A stretch of DNA of 17,756 bases from positions 1-17,756 of the forward strand of contig CAYSUN010000025.1 of NCBI GenBank assembly GCA_964434235.1, in the 5' to 3' direction. A program made the translations under genes and the position numbers. Of the stretch, positions 12,895-17,756 are shown piece by piece. The notes beneath the pieces are model-generated. The model had not been told where the DNA came from. It did no database searches and was given only the letters and a program-made list of their open reading frames with translations. Positions within the stretch are counted from its first letter, which is position 1. Each line of letters starts with the position of its first letter. Source of the stretch: JABMRF01 sp964434235 (GTDB lineage Bacteria > Patescibacteriota > Patescibacteriia > UBA11705 > JABHMO01).

Positions 12895-14157
12895 ATGGCC
12901 ACTCGCGGCAAAACAATTAAAAGTAATTCAAAAAAAACAGTCAAAAAAACTGTTTCAAAAAAATTCAAAAAAGTCCCTAGACGGACAACTTCCATGGCCC
13001 AAAAATCGCGAGCTACAAAAAAGAATAAAAAACAGTCGCAAGATAAAAAACCGCGACGAAAAAAAACTCCTCCACCTGAGCAGGATGTGTTATTTGATTT
13101 TCTTAACAAAGGAAAATCAAGAGGGTTTTTAACCGAAGAAGAAGTTTCTAGAGTATTTTCTTCAGTAGAAGATTATGTTGATGTTTTTGAAGATTTTCTT
13201 GATGAATTAGACAGTATTGGCATACAAGTTGTTGAAGTAAAAGGTGGAATCTTGGGTAGAAAAGAAGAAAGAATAAAAATTCTAACTAAAGTTGGATTAA
13301 ACCCAACTGACAAACATTTTTCTGTCCCTGATTTATCTGCAGATTCAATTCAAATGTACCTTCGAGAAATTGGAAAAATCCCTTTGCTAAACAGTGAAGA
13401 AGAATTATCTTTGGCTAAAAGAAATGAAAAAGGTGATGTAGAAGCAGAAAATAAACTAATTGAAAGTAATTTGCGTTTAGTTGTTTCGATTGCCAAAAGG
13501 TTTGTGGGAAAAAGTTTATCTTTGCTTGATTTAATTCAAGAAGGAAATATTGGTTTGTTCCGAGCCGTAGAAAAATTTGAATATAGAAAAGGTTACAAGT
13601 TTTCAACTTATGCGACTTGGTGGATTCGTCAAGCAATTACCAGAGCTTTGGCTGATCAATCTAGAACTATTCGTATTCCAGTGCATATGGTTGAAACGAT
13701 TAATAAATTCCATCAAATTGAAAGACGCTTAATCCAAGATCTTGGACGTGAACCAATGCCAGAAGAAATTGCCGCAGAAATGGATGAAGAAGTTGATAAA
13801 GTTAAATATATAATGAAAATTTCTCAGGAAACAATTTCTTTGGAAACTTCAGTCGGCGATGATGAGGAAGATTCAACTTTGGAAGATTTTATTGAAGATG
13901 TTAAAAATGTTAGTCCTGACCGAAGTGCTGCGCTTCGATTATTAAAAGATTATGTAATAGAAATTATCAAGGATCTTTCTCCGCGTGAACAAAAGATTTT
14001 AGAAATGCGTTTTGGATTAGTTGATGGAGTTGCACATACTTTGGAGGAAGTTGGACAAGAATTTGATGTTACCAGAGAACGTATTCGACAAATTGAAGCT
14101 AAATCTTTGGAAAAAATACAGCAATTCCCAGGTATTGAAAAATTACGAGATTATTAA
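12895..14157 (+). CDS. rpoD: Primary RNA polymerase sigma factor RpoD (sigma-70)
   Basis: The housekeeping sigma factor directing RNA polymerase to TTGACA/TATAAT promoters. The 420-aa protein has a very basic N-terminal extension (1-58, dominated by K/R/S/T), then a region 1.1-like segment (about 62-135) and region 1.2 DSIQMYLREIGKIPLL (150-165). Region 2 runs from NLRLVVSIAKRF (192-203) through LLDLIQEGNIGLFRAVEKF (210-228) and the -10-reading YKFSTYATWWIRQAITRA (234-251). Region 3 lies at about 265-335, and region 4 has LSPREQKILEMRFGL (361-375) and the -35 helix-turn-helix LEEVGQEFDVTRERIRQIE (383-401). Start ATG 12895 is two bases after dnaG; an upstream in-frame TTG at 12862 lies inside dnaG and adds nothing family-like. 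The long lysine-rich head is unusual compared with the E. coli or Bacillus protein. A terminator follows. Confidence 0.96.
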   Translation: MATRGKTIKSNSKKTVKKTVSKKFKKVPRRTTSMAQKSRATKKNKKQSQDKKPRRKKTPPPEQDVLFDFLNKGKSRGFLTEEEVSRVFSSVEDYVDVFEDFLDELDSIGIQVVEVKGGILGRKEERIKILTKVGLNPTDKHFSVPDLSADSIQMYLREIGKIPLLNSEEELSLAKRNEKGDVEAENKLIESNLRLVVSIAKRFVGKSLSLLDLIQEGNIGLFRAVEKFEYRKGYKFSTYATWWIRQAITRALADQSRTIRIPVHMVETINKFHQIERRLIQDLGREPMPEEIAAEMDEEVDKVKYIMKISQETISLETSVGDDEEDSTLEDFIEDVKNVSPDRSAALRLLKDYVIEIIKDLSPREQKILEMRFGLVDGVAHTLEEVGQEFDVTRERIRQIEAKSLEKIQQFPGIEKLRDY

Positions 14158-14214
14158 TAAAAAAAGCTGGTTTGAAGTATTATATATCAACTATTAATTT
14201 AGAATAATAAGAAT

Positions 14215-14248
14215 AAAAAACATTTTCATTTATTTGAGAGTGTTTTTT
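14215..14248 (+). terminator. Rho-independent terminator of dnaG-rpoD
   Basis: AAAAAACATTTTC (14215-14227) pairs with GAGAGTGTTTTTT (14236-14248), with two T-G wobbles, around an 8-nt loop. It ends in a T run. Confidence 0.75.
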
Positions 14249-14249
14249 A

Positions 14250-14286
14250 ATAATAAAATAACCCCACAATTATGAACTGCGGGGTT
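14250..14286 (-). terminator. Rho-independent terminator of the radical SAM gene
   Basis: On the minus strand AACCCC-g-CA pairs with TG-t-GGGGTT across 14286-14260 (one internal mismatch), followed by a T-rich tail (complement of 14259-14250). It lies ten bases past the stop codon. Confidence 0.82.
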
Positions 14287-14295
14287 TAAGTTTAT

Positions 14296-15591
14296 TTAAC
14301 CACGATATTTATAAGGTAGAGCAATATCTGGAAGCATTTGGCCATTTCTTGACCTGATATGACGAAGTGCAATATCTCGCAAATGTTTAGCTGAGGAAGT
14401 GTTCCGAGAATTTAGCATTAAAATTTCTTCAAACGCTAAGATAAAATATTCAAGCCCCATTTTCCAAACGTCATCATGTATACTTTCCAATTGAGCTTCA
14501 TTATAAGACCTCAAAACATTACCAACGATTGTTGAACCAAGATCACCAATCAATCTGATTCCATCAAGCAGAGTTTCATTAAATTCATCTTCACCAAGGA
14601 CCAATGATGCTTCGGAAATGGAAAAAATTCTATTTGCTCTAGTCATAGAGCGAAGATGCTGAATCAGTAAACGATCGCCTTTTCTTTTTCCCCAAAGTTT
14701 ACTTCGGATTTGATCATCAATTGCTTCAATTGTTGAAACAATGCCAATCGCTCCAGCATTTTTCAATTCATACATGTCGCGTTCTCTACGAACTTTGTTA
14801 GTAAAAAATAAAAAGTTCGGATTGAAACCAAATTGTCGGTAAGTTCTCATTAAACAGATAAACATATCAACTTCTTCTTGGCTACTATTTTGACAACCAG
14901 TAGAAATACTTACAAACTGCAAAACATGTTTATGCTCATGAGGGAATTTAACTTGAAAATCCTCAGCCACCAATTTTACGTGTTCCTGTATATAATTAGC
15001 CGAAGAGCTAGAAAAAGCTTTTGTAGCAGTTCTAAAACAGCCAGGACAAGCTTCAGGACATGATGTCTTGGGATTACCGATCAAACTGACAGGTAAAATA
15101 TTTCTTTGCGAATCAAACTGGTTAAAATGATGATTTGAGGTTCTGCGGAAAAGGGCACTAACTGAAAGTTCCCAAACAAGATTCTCGGGACAATCGCCAA
15201 TATCATCAGATTGCAAAATACATTTTACAGTTGCCTTGTTTTTATCCATATATTCAAGAACAAACGGACTGTAGTGAAAATTTTGCAAAGGAATAACTTG
15301 ATAAACAGTGCGACCGGTTGTTTCATCTTTGAAACCAAAACATTGCGATTTACCAGCCAAAGTTTCATCGGCAGTGTAAAGTCCTGTAAAAGCCATTAAC
15401 ATAGCAAATTTGTCGGCCAAAGTTAAGCGGGGGATATTGTCTTGTTTAATAATAGGAGATGAGCCAATTTGTAACTTTGAGCGTTTTTGCTCATGAAACA
15501 AACCAAAATTGTCGATACATTGAGCTAATGATTTCAAAACAAACTGTTCAATTTTACGATCAATTTCCGTCACAATTTCATTTGCTGACAT
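14296..15591 (-). CDS. Orphan radical SAM-like protein, 431 aa
   Basis: The protein has an N-terminal region of about 170 residues with no recognised domain, then the motif SCPEACPGC (C178, C182, C185). This is the CxxxCxxC arrangement that binds the [4Fe-4S] cluster in radical SAM enzymes. Features that fit the TIM-barrel follow: the strand LQFVSISTGC (about 224-233), a helix, the strand NFLFFTNKV, and ELKNAGAIGIVSTIEAIDDQ (275-294), which mirrors the 'L...G...v..slE..d' strand 4 of the superfamily. LVLGEDEF (330-337) is a later strand and loop. ATG 15591 is fixed by AAAGGAG six bases upstream; the ORF extends 32 codons further back but across the promoter. It is monocistronic with its own promoter and terminator. 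There is no precursor peptide, carrier protein or partner enzyme beside it, so the reaction cannot be named. A nucleic acid, tRNA or peptide substrate are all open. Confidence 0.8.
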   Translation of the reverse strand: MSANEIVTEIDRKIEQFVLKSLAQCIDNFGLFHEQKRSKLQIGSSPIIKQDNIPRLTLADKFAMLMAFTGLYTADETLAGKSQCFGFKDETTGRTVYQVIPLQNFHYSPFVLEYMDKNKATVKCILQSDDIGDCPENLVWELSVSALFRRTSNHHFNQFDSQRNILPVSLIGNPKTSCPEACPGCFRTATKAFSSSSANYIQEHVKLVAEDFQVKFPHEHKHVLQFVSISTGCQNSSQEEVDMFICLMRTYRQFGFNPNFLFFTNKVRRERDMYELKNAGAIGIVSTIEAIDDQIRSKLWGKRKGDRLLIQHLRSMTRANRIFSISEASLVLGEDEFNETLLDGIRLIGDLGSTIVGNVLRSYNEAQLESIHDDVWKMGLEYFILAFEEILMLNSRNTSSAKHLRDIALRHIRSRNGQMLPDIALPYKYRG

Positions 15592-15622
15592 GATTAACTC
15601 CTTTGTGAAAGGGCAATAATCA

Positions 15623-15651
15623 ATATTATCGAAAACATATGAATATGTCAA
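15623..15651 (-). promoter_or_regulatory. Promoter for the radical SAM gene
   Basis: Minus strand TTGACA (15651-15646), 17-nt spacer, TAATAT (15628-15623). The alternative GATAAT reading of the -10 has a 15-nt spacer. The leader is about 25 nt and contains AAAGGAG. Confidence 0.75.
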
Positions 15652-15900
15652 TTGGCTATAGTCTTGAATAATAAATAAAATTAGCATATTATTATCAAGT
15701 AAAATACTTAGCTACCTTATTAAGATGAATATAGCGATTGACAAGTTATATGAAAATTAGGTAAATATTAACAAATGGCCTGTTGATAAATCTTTTAGTA
15801 TCGATGGCTAGTATCTTGTACGAAAGAAGAACCATGATATTGCCAAGTCCAAATAAATATGCTAGTATTTTATTACATAAAGAAAATAAATTCTTTATAA
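15652..15900. other. Intergenic stretch without a recognisable gene
   Basis: No credible gene on either strand. Reading frames are short or interrupted every 10-20 codons, there is no ribosome binding site, and base composition is plain AT-rich. A minus-strand frame of 71 codons (15746-15961) has no Shine-Dalgarno sequence and overlaps the structured element that follows. Confidence 0.55.
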
Positions 15901-15954
15901 AAATTGTTCTGTGATAGATCCCTGAACCACACCGTTTCGTCGGTGGGTACAGGG
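15892..15954 (+). other. Partial copy of the tRNA-Asn 5' end joined to a strong hairpin (possible small RNA or tRNA relic)
   Basis: Bases 15902-15917 (aattgttctgtgatag) repeat exactly at 16018-16033, where they are the last six bases before tRNA-Asn plus its first ten bases. The similarity extends upstream through a -10-like 'ttata' box in both copies. Instead of continuing as a tRNA, this copy runs into a GC-rich imperfect hairpin at 15920-15954. There CCCTG pairs with CAGGG, ACC with GGT, and CACCG with CGGTG, with a TTTCGT loop and 13 pairs in all. It stands out from the AT-rich surroundings. It could be a decayed tRNA duplicate or a structured small RNA using a duplicated tRNA promoter; neither is proven. 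Confidence 0.45.
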
Positions 15955-16023
15955 CAAGCATTAACCAAGAGTGTAAGTTTTTACCAACTTCGCTATTGTA
16001 TTAATATTGTTATAGATAATTGT

Positions 16024-16099
16024 TCTGTGATAGCTCAGTTGGTAGAGCAACTGGCTGTTAACCAGTAGGTCGCCGGTTCGAGCCCGGCTCACAGAGCCA
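16024..16099 (+). tRNA. tRNA-Asn (anticodon GTT)
   Basis: A 76-nt tRNA. Acceptor TCTGTGA (16024-16030) pairs with TCACAGA (16089-16095), followed by G and an encoded CCA. D arm GCTC...GAGC, anticodon stem ACTGG/CCAGT with loop CTGTTAA (anticodon GTT), and T arm GCCGG-TTCGAGC-CCGGC are all intact. Confidence 0.97.
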
Positions 16100-16137
16100 A
16101 AGAAAAACAGTGTACATTGATATGCTGTTTTTCTTTT
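16099..16137 (+). terminator. Rho-independent terminator of tRNA-Asn
   Basis: AAAGAAAAACAG (16099-16110) pairs with CTGTTTTTCTTT (16125-16136), a 12-bp stem starting at the last base of the CCA end, with a T-rich descending arm. Confidence 0.85.
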
Positions 16138-16211
16138 GTTTAAACATTTTTTTATTTGTTTTTCATGATAAAGTATAGATGTAATAAATTAAATTATAAG
16201 GCAATAGTAGT

Positions 16212-16433
16212 ATGCAAATTAAGTAAGCTAAAATTACAGATTATGATGAAATAATGAAGTTAGTTTTACTTTTTGATAATGAAGAAAATGATAAGCAAGA
16301 CAAAATAAAGAAAATTATAAAAAATAAACTTGCTTGGATCGCAAAAGAAAGTGATAAGATTGTTGGTTACTTTTATTGCGAATTATTTGGCAATAACCAT
16401 GAACAACTGCCCAAAAAAAATTGCTTTTCCTAA
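16212..16433 (+). pseudogene. Truncated, nonsense-mutated GNAT acetyltransferase relic
   Basis: The frame from ATG 16212 reads M-Q-I-K, then a TAA stop at codon 5, then AKITDYDEIMKLVLLFDNEE and, further on, LAWIAKESDKIVGYFYCELFG before two stops at 16431-16436. This matches the N-terminal half of a GNAT N-acetyltransferase: the opening 'M.I+.A...D...I..L' and the central strand pair 'AWIAKESDKIVGYFYCEL'. GNAT proteins are usually about 150 aa, so the acetyl-CoA-binding C-terminal half is missing. The early stop sits where Lys or Arg is normal, consistent with AAA to TAA. No ribosome binding site is evident. An internal ATG at 16254 could only give a short fragment. Assigned by eye, so the family call is likely but not certain. 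Confidence 0.65.
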
Positions 16434-16438
16434 TAATT

Positions 16439-16447
16439 TGCTATAAT
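16439..16447 (+). promoter_or_regulatory. Extended -10 promoter for the lipoprotein gene
   Basis: TGC-TATAAT (16439-16447). A poor -35 (TTGCTT, 16421-16426) lies 15 nt upstream. The leader is about 50 nt and has no Shine-Dalgarno sequence. Confidence 0.6.
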
Positions 16448-16503
16448 ATAATAAAGTATTAGAAATTAATTATTTAAAATAATAAAATTTAACTTAACTA
16501 TTT

Positions 16504-16995
16504 ATGAAAAAGTTAATTGCCATGAGTGTGATTTTTTTCGCTTTAATAACAGTTACAGCCTGTACAAAAACAGAAATTAACAATGAAGTTAATGACAACG
16601 ACTTGAATCAAGAAGTTATACTCGATGATGTGCAAAATTTAGATGAATCAATGGACTCAATTAATGAATTAACAGAATCTGAAAATAATGGTGAGAATAA
16701 TAGTTTAAAAGGCAGTTGTGACACAATTGATGATAGTTCAGCTTGTATTGAATTTTATGGTTCTATTTGGAATGAGCAAACAATCAAACTTAGTTGTGAA
16801 GGAACAGGAACATATTCAGCTGGTTCATGCCCACAAGATATGTCAGGTGGTTGTAATACTGGCGTGGGTACAATTGCTGATGCTGTAAGCTGGTTTTATA
16901 CCCGTGGTGGTGGAGAAATTACTCCTGAGAGTTTACAATACGCAGAAATGGCTTGTAATGCTACTTTAGATTCAAAATGGGTCTTGTCTAGATAA
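16504..16995 (+). CDS. Cysteine-rich surface lipoprotein, 163 aa
   Basis: A predicted lipoprotein. It has a positively charged start (MKKL), a hydrophobic core to residue 17, and a lipobox V-T-A-C with C20 as the expected lipidated residue after signal peptidase II cleavage. Residues 21-68 form an acidic, asparagine-rich disordered linker. Residues 70-163 form a compact domain with six cysteines (C72, C81, C98, C109, C117, C151) and glycine-rich turns such as CEGTGTYSAGSC and GGCNTG. The even number suggests three disulfides, a plausible client for the DsbA-like protein elsewhere in the window. I recognise no named family and would not assign a function. It has its own promoter and terminator, and no Shine-Dalgarno sequence. 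Confidence 0.85.
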   Translation: MKKLIAMSVIFFALITVTACTKTEINNEVNDNDLNQEVILDDVQNLDESMDSINELTESENNGENNSLKGSCDTIDDSSACIEFYGSIWNEQTIKLSCEGTGTYSAGSCPQDMSGGCNTGVGTIADAVSWFYTRGGGEITPESLQYAEMACNATLDSKWVLSR

Positions 16996-17023
16996 ATTAT
17001 AGTAAGTTAAATAAGAAACAAAG

Positions 17024-17047
17024 AATGTTAAGAAATTAGCATTTTTT
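17024..17047 (+). terminator. Rho-independent terminator of the lipoprotein gene
   Basis: AATGTTAA (17024-17031) pairs with TTAGCATT (17036-17043) with one T-G wobble around a GAAA tetraloop, then a T run (17042-17047). Confidence 0.8.
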
Positions 17048-17071
17048 GTTAAATTTTAAAGATTATCAGGC

Positions 17072-17100
17072 TTGACAAAAGCAAAAAAGTGAGGTATTAT
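17072..17100 (+). promoter_or_regulatory. Sigma-70 promoter for the 155-aa orphan
   Basis: TTGACA (17072-17077), 17-nt spacer, TATTAT (17095-17100). The leader is about 40 nt and ends in a GAGGAG ribosome binding site. Confidence 0.85.
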
Positions 17101-17146
17101 TATTTTTAGGATTAGTTTAATTTAAGATCTTTCCAGAGGAGAGAGC

Positions 17147-17614
17147 ATGCACATTAAGAACAAGTTTATCATGACTTTTCTGTATTCTAGAATTGGGCAA
17201 CTTATCAGTCGATTCATTTCCGGTGGTTGGTTTTTTCTTGATCCAAAGGATCCTGAAATCCAAATTTCCGAAAGTAAAAATGGGCTTGCCTATGGTGGAG
17301 ATCAGCGGGTCTCACTAGACAAAGGCATTCTCAGTCTACAAAGGAAAAAATGGAAAAGATGGATTGTCTTGGCAGTTCCTCCAACCGCACCTTTCCTTGT
17401 TATTGTTTGTTCTAATGGAACCTACCTAGCTTGTAAAATCCCAGTCAATCAAAAGCGAGTAGCTATTAGAGTTGGTCCAGATAGTGCAGTGGTTAAGTTG
17501 GCGAAAACTAGAATTGACAATGAGGATTTTTTACTTCATCCAGTACTAGAGTTTGTTTGGGAAGAATCATACCCTTGGCCTGGAGGCTATTCCGATAACG
17601 TGAAATTTTTGTAA
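17147..17614 (+). CDS. Hypothetical protein, 155 aa
   Basis: An orphan I do not recognise. It begins with a basic amphipathic segment (MHIKNKFIMTFLYSRIGQLISRFIS) that could lie on the membrane but is not a clear signal peptide. A mixed beta-rich body follows, with basic RKKWKRW near 66-72, then the hydrophobic strand IVLAVPPTAPFLVIVCSNG (73-91), and a C-terminal part ending PWPGGYSDNVKFL. ATG 17147 is fixed by GAGGAG five bases upstream. It is a complete monocistron with its own TTGACA promoter and terminator. Its codon choice looks richer in G/C-ending codons than the neighbouring lipoprotein, which may hint at separate origin; this was judged by eye only. Confidence 0.8.
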   Translation: MHIKNKFIMTFLYSRIGQLISRFISGGWFFLDPKDPEIQISESKNGLAYGGDQRVSLDKGILSLQRKKWKRWIVLAVPPTAPFLVIVCSNGTYLACKIPVNQKRVAIRVGPDSAVVKLAKTRIDNEDFLLHPVLEFVWEESYPWPGGYSDNVKFL

Positions 17615-17624
17615 AAACCCACAT

Positions 17625-17657
17625 TCTCAATCATTAAATTTAATGGTTGAGATTTTT
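17625..17657 (+). terminator. Rho-independent terminator after the 155-aa orphan
   Basis: TCTCAATCATTAA (17625-17637) pairs with TTAATGGTTGAGA (17640-17652), with one T-G wobble, followed by TTTTT (17653-17657). The 99 bases after it to the window end hold only a 14-codon frame from ATG 17698 and no supported gene. Confidence 0.85.
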
Positions 17658-17756
17658 GTTTGTATTAAGCTAAATTTAGACAAAGTATTATACTATTATG
17701 ACGGGCATTAGAAAGCAAGAGGCACAGGCATTAATGAATTAGTTAGGAAATTTACA

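Noticed and set aside
15592..15687. 32-codon N-terminal extension of the radical SAM protein
   Set aside because: It crosses the promoter and the AAAGGAG site that fixes ATG 15591.
15726..15960. Possible multi-stop pseudogene (frame from ATG 15726)
   Set aside because: Some stretches look protein-like, but the number of stops is about what an AT-rich non-coding frame would show, and no family is recognisable.
15746..15961. 71-codon minus-strand ORF
   Set aside because: No ribosome binding site; composition is AT-driven and it includes the hairpin and tRNA-like repeat, so it is likely chance.
17698..17742. 14-codon ORF at the window end
   Set aside because: Too short, with no ribosome binding site; cannot be told from chance.
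1..17756. CRISPR array, insertion sequence, integrase or phage genes
   Set aside because: No regularly spaced direct repeats of CRISPR length, no transposase or recombinase motifs and no terminal inverted repeats were seen.

Overview
This AT-rich window looks like a chromosomal piece of a Patescibacteria (CPR) genome. The inference rests on three things: a form II/III-type RuBisCO next to an AMP phosphorylase, the hallmark pair of the CPR nucleoside (AMP) pathway; a compact gene set with many small orphan proteins; and a membrane protein carrying a CPR-style N-terminal domain fused to Nudix. I would lean to a Parcubacteria/ABY1-type lineage, but no rRNA is present to settle it. No CRISPR array, insertion sequence, integrase or phage module was seen, so this is mostly ordinary chromosome with an accessory flavour.

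Layout. (1) 1-3968, plus strand: RuBisCO, AMP phosphorylase and a membrane-anchored DsbA-like thioredoxin, closed by a bidirectional terminator. (2) 3974-5032, minus: a 98-aa orphan and PgsA, each with its own near-consensus promoter. (3) 5035-5658: tRNA-Ser(GGA) with promoter and terminator, then a 77-aa orphan on the minus strand. (4) 5663-6590, plus: a four-helix membrane domain fused to a Nudix hydrolase. (5) 6624-7383, minus: a three-gene operon of two tiny membrane proteins, which look like tandem paralogues, and a DUF2059-like protein. The middle gene has a strong ribosome binding site but ATA where its start codon should be. (6) 7388-10378, plus: a Ca2+-type P-ATPase and a 102-aa conserved orphan. 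(7) 10396-10869, minus: DUF1003 membrane protein. (8) 11102-14248, plus: dnaG-rpoD (macromolecular synthesis operon without rpsU). (9) 14250-15651, minus: an orphan radical SAM protein. (10) 15652-16137: a structured intergenic stretch that repeats the start of the following tRNA-Asn(GTT). (11) 16212-17657, plus: a broken GNAT acetyltransferase relic, a cysteine-rich lipoprotein, and a 155-aa orphan.

How the genes fit together. AMP phosphorylase releases ribose-1,5-bisphosphate from nucleoside monophosphates; an isomerase (not in this window) makes RuBP, and RuBisCO turns RuBP plus CO2 into two 3-phosphoglycerates. RpoD is the sigma factor expected to read the TTGACA/TATAAT promoters seen throughout.

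A recurring pattern is two kinds of expression signal. One set of genes (98-aa orphan, pgsA, 77-aa orphan, the small membrane operon, radical SAM, 155-aa orphan) has exact TTGACA -35 boxes, 16-17 nt spacers and AAGGAG-like ribosome binding sites. The other set (RuBisCO, AMP phosphorylase, DsbA, Nudix, ATPase, DUF1003, DnaG, RpoD, lipoprotein) has no Shine-Dalgarno sequence; where a promoter is visible it is a -10-dominated type, and three of these genes are preceded by AT-rich quasi-repeats. All product calls come from reading motifs by eye; no database search was possible.
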